Origin: Ruminococcus sp. 210702-SL.1.03
GTDB lineage: Bacteria; Bacillota; Clostridia; Oscillospirales; Ruminococcaceae
Length of the DNA: 64,000 bases
Assembly (NCBI RefSeq): GCF_020559915.1
Contig: NZ_JAJCLZ010000005.1
Span: 1-64,000 of the forward strand
Direction of reading: 5' to 3'
Positions 16,119 through 23,829 of the stretch are shown one piece after another. A model generated the notes under the pieces. The model was not told where the DNA came from and searched no databases. It worked only from the letters and a program-made list of their open reading frames with translations. Both the position numbers and the translations under genes were made by a program. Every line of letters starts with the position of its first letter. The stretch's first letter is position 1.

Positions 16119-16991
16119 TTATTTATGCTCCCATTCTTTTAGCTGCTTCGCCTGCTCGTACATTTCCTTGTAGCTTTCGTGCCGCGAAGCCGCTATCTCG
16201 CCGCGCTTCACCGCCTCTATCACCGCACACCCCTTTTCAGACGTGTGGCTGCAATCGGGAAAACGGCAGTCGTCGGTGTACTCGGCAAATTCGCGGAAGC
16301 AGCCCGCCAGCTTGTCCTTGAAGATTATATCGTACCTGTTCGTGTCGAAGCTTGAAAATCCGGGCGTATCTGCGATGTACCCGCCCTCGCCCGTCGGGAA
16401 AAGCTCAACGTGGCGCGTTGTGTGCCGCCCTCTGCCCAGCTTGCGGCTTATCTCGCCCGTCGAAAGCTCCAGCTCGGGGAAAATGTTGTTCAGCAGCGAG
16501 GATTTTCCCGCCCCTGTGTTGCCCGTAAAGGCGCAGAGCTTGCCGCGTATAAATTCGCGCACCTCGGCGCTGCCCTGCCCCGTGGTGTTGTCCGCAAGGA
16601 ACACGGGTATGCCCGCCATGCGGTACGGCTCGGCTATCTGCGTGCAGTCGCCCTTATCGGTCTTGGTGATCACCACCGCGGGCTCTATCCCCTTGTACTC
16701 AGCTATCGCGATGAATTTGTCGAGCAGCAGGAAGTTCGTGCCCGGCTCTTTCACCGATGTCACAAAAAGCAGCGCGTCGAGGTTCGCCAGCGGCGGACGC
16801 ACCAGCTCGTTCCTTCGCGGCAGTATTTTTTCAATAACTCCGCCGTCCTCGGTCGAAAATTCCACCACGTCGCCGCACATGGGGCTTACGCCTTTTTTCC
16901 TGAAAATGCCTCGCGCTTTACATTCATATACGCCGTCGGAGGCTTCTACTGTGTAGACGCCTCCGATAGCTTTGATTATTGACCCGTTCAT
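16119..16991 (-). CDS. rsgA: Ribosome small subunit-dependent GTPase A
   Basis: About 290 residues: N-terminal OB domain, a circularly permuted GTPase with G4-like ITKTDKGD before G1 GNTGAGKSSLLN and G3 DTPGF, and a C-terminal zinc knuckle (C...C-x4-C...H-x5-C pattern in CRFPDCSHTSEKGC). It helps late 30S maturation and releases from the subunit on GTP hydrolysis. The ATG at 16991 lies 6 bases inside the end of prkC, so translation is coupled; a TTG at 17000 is also possible. Next to the kinase and phosphatase genes, it is a known substrate of PrkC in Bacillus (established for that species). Confidence 0.93.
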   Translation of the reverse strand: MNGSIIKAIGGVYTVEASDGVYECKARGIFRKKGVSPMCGDVVEFSTEDGGVIEKILPRRNELVRPPLANLDALLFVTSVKEPGTNFLLLDKFIAIAEYKGIEPAVVITKTDKGDCTQIAEPYRMAGIPVFLADNTTGQGSAEVREFIRGKLCAFTGNTGAGKSSLLNNIFPELELSTGEISRKLGRGRHTTRHVELFPTGEGGYIADTPGFSSFDTNRYDIIFKDKLAGCFREFAEYTDDCRFPDCSHTSEKGCAVIEAVKRGEIAASRHESYKEMYEQAKQLKEWEHK

Positions 16992-16996
16992 GCTTA

Positions 16997-19141
16997 TCAA
17001 TACTGCTGGTCTGTGTTAGAGTTCGCGTCGGGCTGCGAATCAGCAGGCTGCGTATCGGGAATGCTCTCCTCAGGCAGAGTCGGCGTTGTGGTGGTCTCAG
17101 CGGGAGTTATCTCCTTCAGCTTGTCCTCCGCCAGACTGCCGGAAAGCTCTATTGTTTCCTTATCGTAGTCGATGTTGTAGGTCGCGTATCTGATATATCC
17201 GTTAGATTCGTTGTTTCTGATATAGATTATCAGCGTTTCGGTCTTTTTGCCCGAGATCTCTATGCTTACAGTTCCGCCCATTACGGTCTCGCCGTTAGAT
17301 ATGGTCTTGGTGTAAGCCACGCTGCCGTCGCGGAATACGTCGATGGTGTACGCGCCATGCAGTCCGTCGCTCGGCATCGGTATTCTCAGCGTAAGGTCTA
17401 TCGGGTCGGTCTCGCCTGTGGAAACGTAGATTATTACCTTAGTTCCTCTATCGACATATGTGCCCTCGGCTTCGCTCTGGTCTACTACCTTGCCCTTGTC
17501 GCCGTCGTGCTTCTGCTCCTGTACCTCGTAATCCAGCTTGCTCTCCTTCAGCTTTGCGATAGCCTTAGACTGCGTCATGCCTACTACGTTAGGTACTTTG
17601 ACCTGTGTTTCAAAAGGACCCTGGCTTACGAATATCTTTACTTCCTTGCCCTCGGGGTACTCAGTTCCCGCCTCAGGCTCGGTCTTTACTACCATTCCCT
17701 TGGCAACGTTGTCGTCGTAGATCTCAGTTACTATCGGCGTGAAGCCTGCGCTGGTGATCTCGCTTCGTGCTACCTCGGCGTCTTTGTTTACCATGTTCGG
17801 TACGGTGATAAGGCGCTGACCCTTGCTGACAGTTACCTGAAGCGTAAAGCCTTCGCGAACGGTCTTGCCCGTCTGGCTCTGCCACATGATTATGCCTTCC
17901 TCGTACTCGTTCGAGTATTCCTCAGTCTTTTCAAATACAAGCTTGTCCTTGTACTCCTGCTCTACCTGTACGATGTTCTGTCCTACGAAGTTCGGTATAG
18001 TAACATTTCCCGTGTGGGTAGCTCCGGGGCCGAAGTTCGAGATAGCGTAGTAAGCTATTACCAGCGAAGCGATTATTACGACCGCCACGGTCACGGCGAG
18101 CATTATCGGCACTACATAGCTGCGCTTTCTGCCGTCGTCCTCATCGTCATCGTCCTCGTCGTCGTAATCTTCGTCATCGTAGTCATCGGGATAATCTTCA
18201 TAATCGTTCTCGAGATTATCCTGATAGTTGTTATCGTTCTGGTCGATGAGCGGGTCGAAATATCTTGTAGAGCCGCCCACGCCCGCGGTCTGATCCTTAT
18301 AGCCGAATACTACCGTCGGGTCCATCTTAAAGGTATCTATATCGCGTATCATCTCCGCCGCCGACTGGTAACGTCTTGCGGGGTCTTTCTCTATCGCGTG
18401 CAAAACTATCTCTTCCAACGCCTCGGGTATAGAGGGCATAATATCTCTAGGCGGTACGCACTCTTCCTGCATATGCTTGAGAGCTATCGCCACGGGGGTA
18501 TCTGCGTCGTAAGGCTTCTTGCCCGTCAGCATCTCGTATAGCATTACGCCTACCGAGTAGATGTCGCTGCGCTCGTCGGTCATATCGCCTCTTGCCTGCT
18601 CGGGCGAGATGTAGTGTACCGAGCCGACGGTCTTGTCAGAAAGCGTCTTGCCGTCGATGCGTGAGAAGCGCGCAATGCCGAAATCCATGACCTTTATAGT
18701 GCCGTCCTCAAAGAGCATTATGTTCTGCGGCTTTATGTCGCGGTGAACTATGCCCTTATCGTGCGCGTGCTGAAGAGCGCGGAGTATCTGCGTGATGAAG
18801 TGCAGAGCGTCCTTCCAGCGCAGCGCTCCCTGCTGCTCTATAAAGTCCTTTAGGGTTATGCCGTCGATGTATTCCATTACTATGAATTTCACATCGTCCG
18901 TCAGCCCTACATCGTATATCTTTACGATGTTCGGGTGCGAAAGTACGGCTATCGCCTTGCTCTCATTTCTGAACCTGCGGAGAAATTCCGCGTTGTGCGA
19001 AAATTCATCTTTCAGTATCTTTACAGCTACGGTGCGGTTCTCCACGGTGTCTACCGCTTTGTAGACGTCCGCCATTCCTCCCGAACCTATCTGCTCGGTT
19101 ATCTCGTAGCGATCATCGAGCTTTGTGCCGATATAATTCAT
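16997..19141 (-). CDS. prkC: PASTA-domain Ser/Thr protein kinase
   Basis: About 714 residues. N-terminal Hanks kinase with glycine loop IGSGGMADVYKA, catalytic HRDIKPQN and DFGIAR, activation loop with GSVHYISPEQ. An unusually acidic stretch (about 20 Asp/Glu residues around 310-335) precedes one membrane segment (VPIMLAVTVAVVIIASLVIA). Outside are three PASTA domains starting VTIPNFVG, ITVPNMVN and VKVPNVVG, which bind muropeptides, and then a beta domain and a Thr/Pro/Ser-rich tail. It senses cell-wall fragments and governs growth and germination. ATG 19141 has GGAG upstream. Partner phosphatase prpC is directly upstream. Confidence 0.95.
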   Translation of the reverse strand: MNYIGTKLDDRYEITEQIGSGGMADVYKAVDTVENRTVAVKILKDEFSHNAEFLRRFRNESKAIAVLSHPNIVKIYDVGLTDDVKFIVMEYIDGITLKDFIEQQGALRWKDALHFITQILRALQHAHDKGIVHRDIKPQNIMLFEDGTIKVMDFGIARFSRIDGKTLSDKTVGSVHYISPEQARGDMTDERSDIYSVGVMLYEMLTGKKPYDADTPVAIALKHMQEECVPPRDIMPSIPEALEEIVLHAIEKDPARRYQSAAEMIRDIDTFKMDPTVVFGYKDQTAGVGGSTRYFDPLIDQNDNNYQDNLENDYEDYPDDYDDEDYDDEDDDDEDDGRKRSYVVPIMLAVTVAVVIIASLVIAYYAISNFGPGATHTGNVTIPNFVGQNIVQVEQEYKDKLVFEKTEEYSNEYEEGIIMWQSQTGKTVREGFTLQVTVSKGQRLITVPNMVNKDAEVARSEITSAGFTPIVTEIYDDNVAKGMVVKTEPEAGTEYPEGKEVKIFVSQGPFETQVKVPNVVGMTQSKAIAKLKESKLDYEVQEQKHDGDKGKVVDQSEAEGTYVDRGTKVIIYVSTGETDPIDLTLRIPMPSDGLHGAYTIDVFRDGSVAYTKTISNGETVMGGTVSIEISGKKTETLIIYIRNNESNGYIRYATYNIDYDKETIELSGSLAEDKLKEITPAETTTTPTLPEESIPDTQPADSQPDANSNTDQQY

Positions 19142-19224
19142 AAATTCCAACTCCGTTTCTTTATGTTTCTTTCCTTACCAAATTTATCATTAAAGCGCCC
19201 GTGCGCTAAGTTTGCTTGATCTTA

Positions 19225-19953
19225 TCAGTTCGCGATGACAGCGGCTGAGATATTGTCTTTGCCGCCGCAGGCGTTGCAGTAGTCTATCAGGTCTGACACG
19301 CCTTTATCCAGATTTTTATTGAACACGCTTTCGTAGATAAGCTGCGGGTGGCAATACGCCGTAAGCCCGTCGGTGCAGAGAAACACCGCGAAATTTCCCG
19401 TTTCCTCCACCTCGAAATAATCAGCCTCTACCTTCGGCTCTACGCCTACTGCCCGCGTGATTATATACTTCATTTTGTGGTTCTGCATTTCTTCAAAGGT
19501 TATCTCGCCGTGCTTGTAAAGCTCGTTGACGTATGTGTGGTCGTCTGATATTTGGCGAATACCGTCGCCGTCCATCATATACGCCCTGCTGTCGCCCACG
19601 TTTACTATATACGCGGTCTTATCCTCTACCAGTACGGCAACGCAGGTAGTGCCCATTCCGTTTTTCTCGATGTCATCGCAGCTTTTTTCGTAAACTATCG
19701 AGTTTGCAGCCTGCACAGCGGTGACCATCAAATTGCGTATGCTGTTAGGCTTCATGCCCTGCTGGTAGCCTTCCGATATGCGCCTGTATATCTGATTGGC
19801 AGCAAGATCGCTTGCTACCGAGCCTGAGGCTTCGCCGCCCATTCCGTCGCACACAACGGCGAGAGCTGCGTTTTCCGAAAGAAATCCCGCACATATCTTG
19901 TCCTGATTTTCATTTCTCACTCTGCCCATGTCGGAATTGTAAGACAGATACAA
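19225..19953 (-). CDS. prpC: PP2C-type Ser/Thr phosphatase
   Basis: 242 residues with the PP2C motifs: VRNENQDK near the start, VCDGMGGEASG metal-binding loop, NVGDSRAYM, SDDHTYVNEL and FLCTDGLTAY, and the closing DNISAAVI. It dephosphorylates PrkC and its targets with Mn/Mg ions. The start is a TTG at 19953; no ATG fits before the first motif. It lies between rlmN and prkC as in other Firmicutes; the 83-base gap to prkC has no clear promoter. Confidence 0.95.
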   Translation of the reverse strand: MYLSYNSDMGRVRNENQDKICAGFLSENAALAVVCDGMGGEASGSVASDLAANQIYRRISEGYQQGMKPNSIRNLMVTAVQAANSIVYEKSCDDIEKNGMGTTCVAVLVEDKTAYIVNVGDSRAYMMDGDGIRQISDDHTYVNELYKHGEITFEEMQNHKMKYIITRAVGVEPKVEADYFEVEETGNFAVFLCTDGLTAYCHPQLIYESVFNKNLDKGVSDLIDYCNACGGKDNISAAVIAN

Positions 19954-19981
19954 AACGGATCACCGTCCTTTATCATTAAGT

Positions 19982-21019
19982 TTAGTTCATCTCGTATTCT
20001 CTTCTAAGCTGACCGCAAGCCGCCTCTATATCAGCGCCCAGCGTGCGCCTTACGGTGGCGTTTATCCCCAGCTCGTTCAGGTATTGCTGAAACCTGTGCG
20101 CCGCCTTTCGATCAGATGTAAAGCTGCGCTCTTTTATCTTGTTCACGGGGATTATATTTACATGACAGACGAAGTCTGAAAGCAGCGCCGCGAGCTTTTT
20201 CGCGTCCTCGCGCGTGTCGTTGTGCCCGTCTATCAGCGCGTATTCAAAGCTTATCCGCCTGCCCGTTTTTGCGAAGTAGTGCCTGCAAGCCGCCATCAGT
20301 TCGTTTATATCCCAGCGGTCGTTTACCGGCATTATCGCGCTGCGCTCGGCGTTGTCAGGCGCGTGCAGCGATATTGAAAGCGTTATGCCCAAGTTAAGCT
20401 CGGCAAGCTCATATATCCTCGGCACAATGCCGCAGGTGCTCACCGAAACATGCCTCAGCGACATACCGAAGCCCTGCGGGCATGATAGCAGCTTTAAAAA
20501 CCGCACCACGTTATCGTAATTATCCATCGGCTCGCCGATGCCCATAAGCACCACGCCCGATATTTTGCGCCCGCTCTCGCGCTGCGCCGTGTATATCTGC
20601 CCAAGTATCTCGCCCGCCGTAAGGTCGCGTTTGTAGCCCGCGATAGTCGAGGCGCAGAAGCGGCAGCCCATCTTGCAGCCCACCTGTGTAGACACGCAAA
20701 TGGTGTTTCCGTAGCTGTATTCCATCAGCACCGATTCTATATGGTTGCCATCATCGAGCCCATATAGATATTTTACAGTATTATCGGTACAAGATTCAAG
20801 TGTTTTGCATACAAATAGTGATTTTATACAGAATTTTTCTTCAAGGCGCGCTCTGAGTTGTGCAGATAGATTAGTCATTTTATCAAAGCTATCGACATTT
20901 TTGACGTGCAGCCACTCAAATATCTGCTTCGCGCGAAATTTCTTTTCGCCCATCGCCAGTATCTCCGCCTCAAGCTCTTCGGGATAAAGGCTGAGTATGT
21001 CTGTCTTCTGCTGCTCCAA
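19982..21019 (-). CDS. rlmN: Dual-specificity rRNA/tRNA methyltransferase RlmN
   Basis: About 345 residues. Radical SAM enzyme that methylates C2 of A2503 in 23S rRNA and A37 in some tRNAs. The iron-sulfur motif is CKMGCRFCAS; GIGEPMDNYDN is the SAM-binding GEP motif; the Cys residues in SVSTCGIVP and near the end (EAACGQLRRE) supply the conserved mechanism-related cysteines. The TTG at 21019 is preferred because GAGAGG lies upstream; a TTG at 21034 is possible. It is about 16 bases from rsmB. Confidence 0.95.
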   Translation of the reverse strand: MEQQKTDILSLYPEELEAEILAMGEKKFRAKQIFEWLHVKNVDSFDKMTNLSAQLRARLEEKFCIKSLFVCKTLESCTDNTVKYLYGLDDGNHIESVLMEYSYGNTICVSTQVGCKMGCRFCASTIAGYKRDLTAGEILGQIYTAQRESGRKISGVVLMGIGEPMDNYDNVVRFLKLLSCPQGFGMSLRHVSVSTCGIVPRIYELAELNLGITLSISLHAPDNAERSAIMPVNDRWDINELMAACRHYFAKTGRRISFEYALIDGHNDTREDAKKLAALLSDFVCHVNIIPVNKIKERSFTSDRKAAHRFQQYLNELGINATVRRTLGADIEAACGQLRREYEMN

Positions 21020-21035
21020 GTTAACACCTCTCAAA

Positions 21036-22346
21036 TCATCTTCTCACAAATTTTGCTATAAAGAAGCCGTCTGAATCAAAATAGCTCGGCAGCACGGTAA
21101 GTCTGCACTCCCCGCCGAACTGCTTTGCGGCTTCGCCCAGCGGCGCGGGTTCAAACTCGGGATGCTCGCGCAAAAATCTGTCCGCCACCTCGTCGTTCTC
21201 CGCGCGCGAAAGCGTGCAGGTCGAGTATTGCAGCACGCCGCCCTGCTTCACATACCCCGCCGAAGTTTCCAGTATCTTGTACTGTACTTCTGGCAGTCGG
21301 TCAAATTCCGCGAGGTCTTTGTACTTTATCTCAGGCTTGCGGCGAATAACGCCCAGTCCCGAGCACGGCACGTCGCAAAGCACGCGGTCAGCCATCGGCA
21401 AGCTCTCGTTAAAAGCTTTAGCGTCGTTCTCAGCCGCCGTAATGCAGCCCAGCCCGAGCCTTTTCGCGCCGCCCGCTATCAGCCGAACGCGGTTTTTGTG
21501 AAGGTCGAAAGCCATAAGCTCGCCCCTGCCGCCCATCAGCTCGGCTATCGTGAAGCTTTTTCCGCCCGGCGCTGCGCATAGGTCAAGCACAGTTTCGCCC
21601 GCCTGCGCACCCAGCGCTCCGCAGCATATCCTGCTCGAAATATCTTGAACGTGAAAAAGCCCTTTCTTAAAAGCCTCCGCCGATTCGGGCGAAGCGCCCG
21701 CTATGTTCACGCAGTCGGCGAAATGCGCGTTCACCTCAGCGCCAAATCCCTCGGCGCGCAGCTCTTCGCAAAGCGCTTCGGGCGTGGTGAGCGTGGTGTT
21801 CACCATAGCTGTCACGGGCGGTCTGCCAAGCGAGGTAGCGAGCATCTGCTCAGCCGTCTGTCTGCCATATTCCTGCGCCCACTTTTTCACGAGCGGCAGC
21901 GGGCAGGAGTATTCAAAAGCCAGTTTTTCGAGCGGGTTTTTTTGCTGCGGCAGCTTTTTATCCGCCCGCAAAAACGCCCTCAGCAGACCGTTTACATAGC
22001 CCTTTACCGCGGGGTTGCGGTTTTTCGCCGCCAGTTTTACCGCCTCGTTCACCGCCGCCGATTCGGGCACGGAGTTCATATATAATATCTGGTAAAGCGC
22101 CGTTCGCAGTATGTTGCGAACCTCGGGGTTCAGCTTGTCCGCGGGCTTCGCCGAGTAGCTTTTTATTATCTCGTCAAGCGTCAGCCGCCTTTCGAGCGTG
22201 CCGTAAAACAGCGCGGCGCAAAATTTCTTTCCCTGCGCGTCAAGCTGCGAGCGGCTGAAATGCTCGTCAAGCAGTATGTTTGAATAAGAGCTGCTGCCGT
22301 CTATCCTGCAAAGCAGCTTTACCGCTGTTTTTCTGGCGTTTTCCAA
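21036..22346 (-). CDS. rsmB: 16S rRNA (cytosine-967-C5) methyltransferase
   Basis: 436 residues. N-terminal NusB-like RNA-binding domain (about 1-140) and a C-terminal SAM methyltransferase with DLCAAPGGKSFTIAE, the Pro-Cys motif DVPCSGLGVIRRKPEIK and the catalytic Cys in QYSTCTLSRAEND. It methylates 16S rRNA. Start TTG behind TTAGGAGAA. The gap to fmt is 28 bases, consistent with one operon. Confidence 0.95.
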   Translation of the reverse strand: MENARKTAVKLLCRIDGSSSYSNILLDEHFSRSQLDAQGKKFCAALFYGTLERRLTLDEIIKSYSAKPADKLNPEVRNILRTALYQILYMNSVPESAAVNEAVKLAAKNRNPAVKGYVNGLLRAFLRADKKLPQQKNPLEKLAFEYSCPLPLVKKWAQEYGRQTAEQMLATSLGRPPVTAMVNTTLTTPEALCEELRAEGFGAEVNAHFADCVNIAGASPESAEAFKKGLFHVQDISSRICCGALGAQAGETVLDLCAAPGGKSFTIAELMGGRGELMAFDLHKNRVRLIAGGAKRLGLGCITAAENDAKAFNESLPMADRVLCDVPCSGLGVIRRKPEIKYKDLAEFDRLPEVQYKILETSAGYVKQGGVLQYSTCTLSRAENDEVADRFLREHPEFEPAPLGEAAKQFGGECRLTVLPSYFDSDGFFIAKFVRR

Positions 22347-22374
22347 GTCGTTTTTCTCCTAACTAATTAAGTTC

Positions 22375-23319
22375 CTACGGTTCGCTCGTGAGCACAGTTC
22401 CCGCCTTTACGGGCTTGCCGTTTAGGTAGTCCTGCGCTTTCATGCGCTTGCCGCCCTCGGCCTGTATCTCGGTAAAGCGGATAACTCCCTCGCCGCAGGC
22501 TACGTCAAAGCGTTTGCCGCCTACAAATTCGCCCGCCTGCGCCTCAGTTTTCTCGCGCGAGATGATCTCTGAGCGGTAGACCTTTATGCGCTTGCCGTTT
22601 AGCCAGCAGAGCGCGCAGGGCGCGTCCGAAAGTCCGCAAATGTGCTTGTGCACCTCAAAAACGGGCTTGCTGAAATCTATCGGGCACATATCTTTCGTGA
22701 TGATGTGCGCATATGTCGCGAGCGAGTCGTCCTGCTTTACGGGTACAGCCGTGCCGTTTTCCAGCGCCGCCAACGTTTCAAGCAGCATATCAGCGCCTAG
22801 CTCGGCAAGTATATCGAACATATCAGCCGAAGTAGCGTTCTCGCCGATGTCTACCGCCTTTTGCAGCAGCATATCGCCCGTATCCAGCCCCTCGGCGAGC
22901 TGCATTATCGTAACGCCCGTTTGCGCCTTGCCGTCAAGCACTGAGCGCTGTATCGGCGCTGCGCCGCGGTATTCGGGCAGCAGCGAGGCGTGTATGTTTA
23001 TGCAGCCGTACTTAGGTATATCAAGCACCTCTTTTGGCAGCAGCTTGCCGTACGCTGCTACTACTATGCAGTCGGGCGCGCATTCTTTCAGCACGCTGAT
23101 GTACTCATCCGCTTCCTTTTTAAGGCTCTGCGGCTGGTAAACGGGTGTGCCGTGCTCCAGCGCAAGCGTCTTTACGGGCGGCGGCACAAGTTTGTAGCCC
23201 CTGCCTTTCGGCTTATCGGGCTGGGTAAACACCGCTTTTACGTTGTGCGCGCCGCTTTCATAAAGCTTTTCAAGCGCCTTTACCGCAAAGTCGGGCGTGC
23301 CCATGAATACTATATCCAT
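22375..23319 (-). CDS. fmt: Methionyl-tRNA formyltransferase
   Basis: 314 residues. It uses 10-formyl-tetrahydrofolate to formylate initiator Met-tRNA. Signature: MDIVFMGTPDFAVKAL at the start, NIHASLLPEYRGAAPI with the catalytic Asn/His, and a C-terminal OB domain for tRNA. AGGAG precedes the ATG. Its partner def follows the expected order. Confidence 0.96.
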   Translation of the reverse strand: MDIVFMGTPDFAVKALEKLYESGAHNVKAVFTQPDKPKGRGYKLVPPPVKTLALEHGTPVYQPQSLKKEADEYISVLKECAPDCIVVAAYGKLLPKEVLDIPKYGCINIHASLLPEYRGAAPIQRSVLDGKAQTGVTIMQLAEGLDTGDMLLQKAVDIGENATSADMFDILAELGADMLLETLAALENGTAVPVKQDDSLATYAHIITKDMCPIDFSKPVFEVHKHICGLSDAPCALCWLNGKRIKVYRSEIISREKTEAQAGEFVGGKRFDVACGEGVIRFTEIQAEGGKRMKAQDYLNGKPVKAGTVLTSEP

Positions 23320-23345
23320 ATATCGCTAATTCTCCTGTTGAGTTA

Positions 23346-23810
23346 TCAGTCGTTCTCAGGCTTCAGCCATTCTTCAACTATGTCTACGAAAAGCTTGCCC
23401 TCTAAGTGATCCAGTTCGTGGCATACCGCCTGCGCGAAGAGGTCTTCCGCCTCCATCTCGTACCATTCGCCGTTTCTGTTCTGCGCCTTGAATTTCACGC
23501 GCTTCGGGCGGGTGGTCATTCCCCACTGGTTCGGGCATGAAAGGCAGCCCTCCTGCACATACTGCGTTTCGTCAGAGCGCCACGTTATCTCGGGGTTTAT
23601 CAGCTCGATAACGCCCTCGCCCACGTCTATGACTACTACGCGGCGCAGGTAGCTCACCTGCGGGCCTGCCAGCCCTACGCCGTCCGCCGCGTGCATGGTT
23701 TCAGCCATGTCGTCGAGCACCGTGTGCAGCTTTTCGCCGAAGTCGGTAACGGGTCGGCAGACCTTTCTGAGTACGGGGTCGCCGTTTTTAACGATGGTTC
23801 TTATTGCCAT
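23346..23810 (-). CDS. def: Peptide deformylase
   Basis: 154 residues with the three deformylase motifs: GVGLAGPQV, EGCLSCP (Cys metal ligand) and QAVCHELDHLEG (HExxH). It removes the N-formyl group from new proteins and acts with Fmt. AAAGGA precedes the ATG. 20 bases separate it from priA. Confidence 0.96.
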   Translation of the reverse strand: MAIRTIVKNGDPVLRKVCRPVTDFGEKLHTVLDDMAETMHAADGVGLAGPQVSYLRRVVVIDVGEGVIELINPEITWRSDETQYVQEGCLSCPNQWGMTTRPKRVKFKAQNRNGEWYEMEAEDLFAQAVCHELDHLEGKLFVDIVEEWLKPEND

Positions 23811-23829
23811 AAATTTATCCTTTCGCGAT

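Noticed and set aside
16979..18541. A 520-codon plus-strand frame
   Set aside because: It is antisense to prkC, its composition (Tyr, Arg, Leu, Val repeats) is that of a shadow frame, and it has no ribosome site.
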